This document shows, piece after piece, positions 61,533-64,000 of a stretch of 64,000 nt of DNA; position 1 is the first letter of the stretch; each line of letters begins with the position of its first letter. A model generated the notes under the pieces. The model was not told the DNA's origin. It did not search any database and worked only from the letters and a program-made list of their open reading frames with translations. The stretch covers positions 1 through 64,000 of the forward strand of contig JAJVHU010000030.1 in the NCBI GenBank assembly GCA_022072505.1. Direction: 5' to 3'. Source of the DNA: Phycisphaerae bacterium. Lineage in GTDB: Bacteria > Planctomycetota > Phycisphaerae > UBA1845. Made by a program: the position numbers and the translations under genes.

Positions 61533-62108
61533 TTATCGCCGCGCGGTCGGTTTGGCGCTGCGCAGCCGGGCTTCGGCGGACCGCTGGTACTCATCCTCAA
61601 GCGTGCGGATCGCCCGGCGGTTCTCAATGCGGACGGCCTCCGACATTCCGTCAAGAATCAGCCGTCCGACGAGGTGATCATACTCGTGTTGAAAGATGCG
61701 GGACAGAAGGTCGTCCGCGCGCCGCTCAAAGGGGCGTCCGAGCGCATCCTGCGCGTGCAGCGTGATTCCCGCCGCCCGGCGCATCGGCACGGTCACGCCG
61801 GGGATCGACAGACAGCCCTCGTCCGCCTCGACCTCTCCGTCGGGATCCGTCAGCGACGGATTGACGCAGACCAGGTCGTCGGATGCGTTGCCCGTGTCGT
61901 TGCAGACGAAAAGGCGCAGGGACAGGCCCACCTGCGGCGCCGCAAGCCCGACGCCCTTGTTCGCCCGCATCAAATCCAGCATGCGCCGCGCAACCCGATC
62001 GAGCGCTTCGCCGAAATCCTCAACCGTCCGGGTCTTGGCGCGTAGAACCGGATGCGGATATCGGACGAGCGAGAGCTTCGCGGGATCGAGTTGTGAAAGC
62101 GGCTTCAT
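61533..62108 (-). CDS. def: Peptide deformylase
   Basis: 191 aa. Motif 1 GVGLAAPQVG, motif 2 EGCLSIPG, motif 3 HEYDH (HExxH type) for the metal. Removes the N-formyl group from nascent proteins. ATG at 62108; a GTG three codons upstream is possible. Upstream of fmt by 69 bp. Confidence 0.96.
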   Translation of the reverse strand: MKPLSQLDPAKLSLVRYPHPVLRAKTRTVEDFGEALDRVARRMLDLMRANKGVGLAAPQVGLSLRLFVCNDTGNASDDLVCVNPSLTDPDGEVEADEGCLSIPGVTVPMRRAAGITLHAQDALGRPFERRADDLLSRIFQHEYDHLVGRLILDGMSEAVRIENRRAIRTLEDEYQRSAEARLRSAKPTARR

Positions 62109-62153
62109 GCCCGGCACGATCGTCGGCTCCCCGCACGGGTGCGAACCTGGCGT

Positions 62154-62181
62154 TTGACAGTGAATTCTCGAAAGATAGTAT
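62154..62181 (+). promoter_or_regulatory. Sigma-70-type promoter for the TPR gene
   Basis: A perfect TTGACA at 62154-62159, a 16-nt spacer and TAGTAT at 62176-62181. It lies in the AT-rich divergent gap between def and the TPR gene and predicts a leader of about 90 nt. Confidence 0.6.
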
Positions 62182-62277
62182 GACTTGCCGGATTAATGTA
62201 AAGTCGCGCCGGGGAGCGCCGTCCGCGGCGGCTTGCGCCCGTCGGCAGACGCGGAAGGAACCGGTCGCGCGTCAAAC

Positions 62278-63738
62278 ATGGCCAGAAACAAGACGCCCGA
62301 ACAACAGGACGGTCCGGATCCCGCGCGCTACGCGGTCAGCGACCTCGACAAGGCGAAAGCCGCGAAGTGGTTCGAACGCGCCTTCGAGTTCGGCAACCGC
62401 GACAAGAAATACGACTCCGCGATCGAGTACTACGTTCAGGGGATCAACTTCTGGCCCGACGCGGTCGAGCAGGGACTCAAACCGCTTCACGCCTGTGCGC
62501 TGGCGTTCCGGCAGTCCGGCGGAAAGAAGCCCGGACTGAAGGACACGATGAAGCGGTCGATGACCGCGAAGGATCCGAAAGAAGCCCTGATCAACTCGTT
62601 GTGGCTTTTCGGACACGAATACGACAATCTCAGCTACGTCGAGGGCGTCCTGAAAAACGCGGACCGGCTGCACGCGGAGGAATGCCTCATGTGGGCGGCC
62701 GGCATCTACCGCAAGCTCCTCGATGACGAGAAGAAGCCCAGCACGAAGCGTTACATGCTTTTGAAGGAGACGTTGGAAGGCGCTGCCGACCGCGCTGTGG
62801 CGCGCGGGGAGATCCCCGCGGCCATCGCGGCGCTGGAGGTCGGTGTGCAGGCGTTGTCCGCCTTGGCGCACCGCCAGTCCGGTAAGGACCGCGAGTTGGA
62901 CAATGCCCTGCGCGACCTGACCACGAAGCTGACGATCGTCCGCGGACGGTATCAGGAAGCCGACTCCTTCCGCGAGAGCATCCGCGACGAGTCGGTGGCG
63001 AAGGAGCTTCATGACCGCGAGCGCCTCGTCCAGGCCGAGGGCCGCGTCGACGAATTGATCGCTTCGGCGCAGAAGGCCTACGACGCCGCCCCCGACGACG
63101 TCGGGAAACTGACCCTCCTGATCGACCTGCTCTGCCGGCGCGAGCGCTTCGAGGAGGAGTGCAAGGCGATCGGCGTCCTCGTGAACCACTTCAAGCGGAC
63201 GGGAAAGTATCACGCGAAGCAAAAGGCCGACGAAATCCGCATGAAGCAGTTGCGGCGAGACGTTCGCGCCGCTCGTGAGAAGGGCGATGCCGAAGCCCTG
63301 CGCGAGGCCCAGGTCAACCAGATCAAGTTCGAGCTGGCGGTCTACAAGGATCGGATGGAGCAATATCCGACGGATCTGCGCATCAAGTTCGAATACGCTC
63401 AGCGTCTGTTCCAGGGAGGCCGGTACGACGAGGCGATCCCGCTTCTCCAGGCCGCCCGGAGTGATCCGAAATCCCGTGCTCAGTGTTCGTTGTACCTGGG
63501 ACGCTGCTTCTACAAGAAGGGCTTCTTCCCGCAGGCAGTCAGCACGCTTTCCGCAGCCTTGGCTGAGCGCGAAATGCAGGATGATGACACGGCGAAGGAA
63601 ATCGCTTATTATCTCGGGCGAGCGCAGGAATCGGGCGGGCAGGTCGCTGACGCGCGAAAGACCTACGGCCGCCTGCTCGAGTTGGATTACAACTACCGGG
63701 ACGTGCGCCAGCGGCTTGAGTCGCTACCGCAGCAGTGA
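62278..63738 (+). CDS. TPR-repeat cytoplasmic protein
   Basis: 486 aa, no signal peptide. Starts MARNKTPEQQDGPDP. N-terminal helices (DLDKAKAAKWFERAFEFGNR, DKKYDSAIEYYVQGINFWPD) then a series of TPR units to the end (GGRYDEAIPLLQAARSDPKS). It is rich in Lys and Glu. It sits before rpsT, as TPR proteins sometimes do in Planctomycetota. Partner unknown. Confidence 0.88.
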   Translation: MARNKTPEQQDGPDPARYAVSDLDKAKAAKWFERAFEFGNRDKKYDSAIEYYVQGINFWPDAVEQGLKPLHACALAFRQSGGKKPGLKDTMKRSMTAKDPKEALINSLWLFGHEYDNLSYVEGVLKNADRLHAEECLMWAAGIYRKLLDDEKKPSTKRYMLLKETLEGAADRAVARGEIPAAIAALEVGVQALSALAHRQSGKDRELDNALRDLTTKLTIVRGRYQEADSFRESIRDESVAKELHDRERLVQAEGRVDELIASAQKAYDAAPDDVGKLTLLIDLLCRRERFEEECKAIGVLVNHFKRTGKYHAKQKADEIRMKQLRRDVRAAREKGDAEALREAQVNQIKFELAVYKDRMEQYPTDLRIKFEYAQRLFQGGRYDEAIPLLQAARSDPKSRAQCSLYLGRCFYKKGFFPQAVSTLSAALAEREMQDDDTAKEIAYYLGRAQESGGQVADARKTYGRLLELDYNYRDVRQRLESLPQQ

Positions 63739-63856
63739 CCGGCGTATCAGACGGCAAGTACTTGTAATTGAAAGAGTTGCAGATCGCGGAAACCGGGGTT
63801 CCCGGGCGGGATCGCGGCGACGATCCTCGGTTTGAAAGACATCAGGAGAGCATTGC

Positions 63857-64000
63857 GTGGCGAATTCACGATCGAGCGAGAAGCGGGTGCGGCAGAACGA
63901 GCGGAACCGGGCATTGAACCGGACGCGGCGAAGCGCGTTAAAATCAGAACTGAAAAAATTTCACGATGCGGTGCGCGAGAACAATCCGCAAAAGGCTGCC
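63857..64000 (+). CDS. rpsT: 30S ribosomal protein S20, partial
   Basis: 48 codons to the window end. GTG start with aggagag 6 nt upstream. It reads ANSRSSEKRVRQNERNRALN and RTRRSALKSELKKF, the conserved S20 N-terminus. The C-terminal half lies outside the window. Confidence 0.95.
   Translation, partial: MANSRSSEKRVRQNERNRALNRTRRSALKSELKKFHDAVRENNPQKAA

Overview
The window is a GC-rich bacterial chromosome segment that most likely comes from a Planctomycetota lineage, probably Phycisphaerae-like. The evidence is a zinc-ribbon signature C-P-x-C-G-Y-N-L-T-G in two unrelated membrane proteins, a sigma-factor gene overlapping a Ser/Thr kinase-TPR gene, many secreted repeat proteins, an EF-hand-like motif of the DCNGNG type, and dispersed intergenic repeats common in such genomes. 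lpxD and a TolC-family gene indicate a Gram-negative envelope. The assignment is by inference; there is no 16S rRNA gene here.

Layout. 1-1.15 kb is a repeat-rich region without a convincing gene. 1.15-8.6 kb (minus strand) holds a PepSY-like exported protein, a FixJ-type response regulator with Glu at the phospho-acceptor site, a sialidase-like exported propeller, and an ECF sigma factor overlapping a Ser/Thr kinase-TPR gene. 8.8-19.4 kb (plus strand) is a run of exported proteins: a repeat-rich fibre-like protein, two paralogous CP-ending proteins, a 12-repeat kelch-like protein, a tail-fibre-like protein, a reprolysin-like metalloprotease and a small CP-ending protein. Relics show that this run arose by tandem duplication of a three-gene module, with the kelch gene now sitting at the junction.

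19.8-31.3 kb holds PpiC-type lipoprotein isomerase, a 41-aa small ORF coupled to a purine-type deaminase, hpt, a GT39-like/TPR protein, a zinc-ribbon/membrane/Nudix fusion, a three-repeat lipoprotein, a transglutaminase-like protein, an exported ABHD14-like hydrolase and lpxD. 31.4-33.9 kb is a type II restriction-modification pair. 34.1-47 kb holds a zinc-ribbon membrane protein, a Rieske oxygenase, a TolC-family protein, a GT2 enzyme, the apparent operon dacB - molybdopterin oxidoreductase - mgtC-like, and an AbgT transporter with a coupled partner.

47.3-64 kb holds wecB and queG, an S41 protease, a HEAT-repeat lipoprotein, rex, a PhzF-like protein, a PQQ-propeller protein, a YceI-TPR fusion with a lipase-like lipoprotein, def and fmt, a TPR protein and the start of rpsT. 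Core genes (hpt, lpxD, queG, rex, def, fmt, rpsT) are interspersed with accessory exported proteins. There is no CRISPR array, prophage, transposase, tRNA or rRNA that I can support. The most interesting signals are the duplicated and rebuilt secreted-protein locus, the shared C-terminal domain ending in Cys-Pro, a set of genes with a -10 hexamer 6-8 nt before the start codon (candidate leaderless mRNAs), and the Glu-substituted response regulator.
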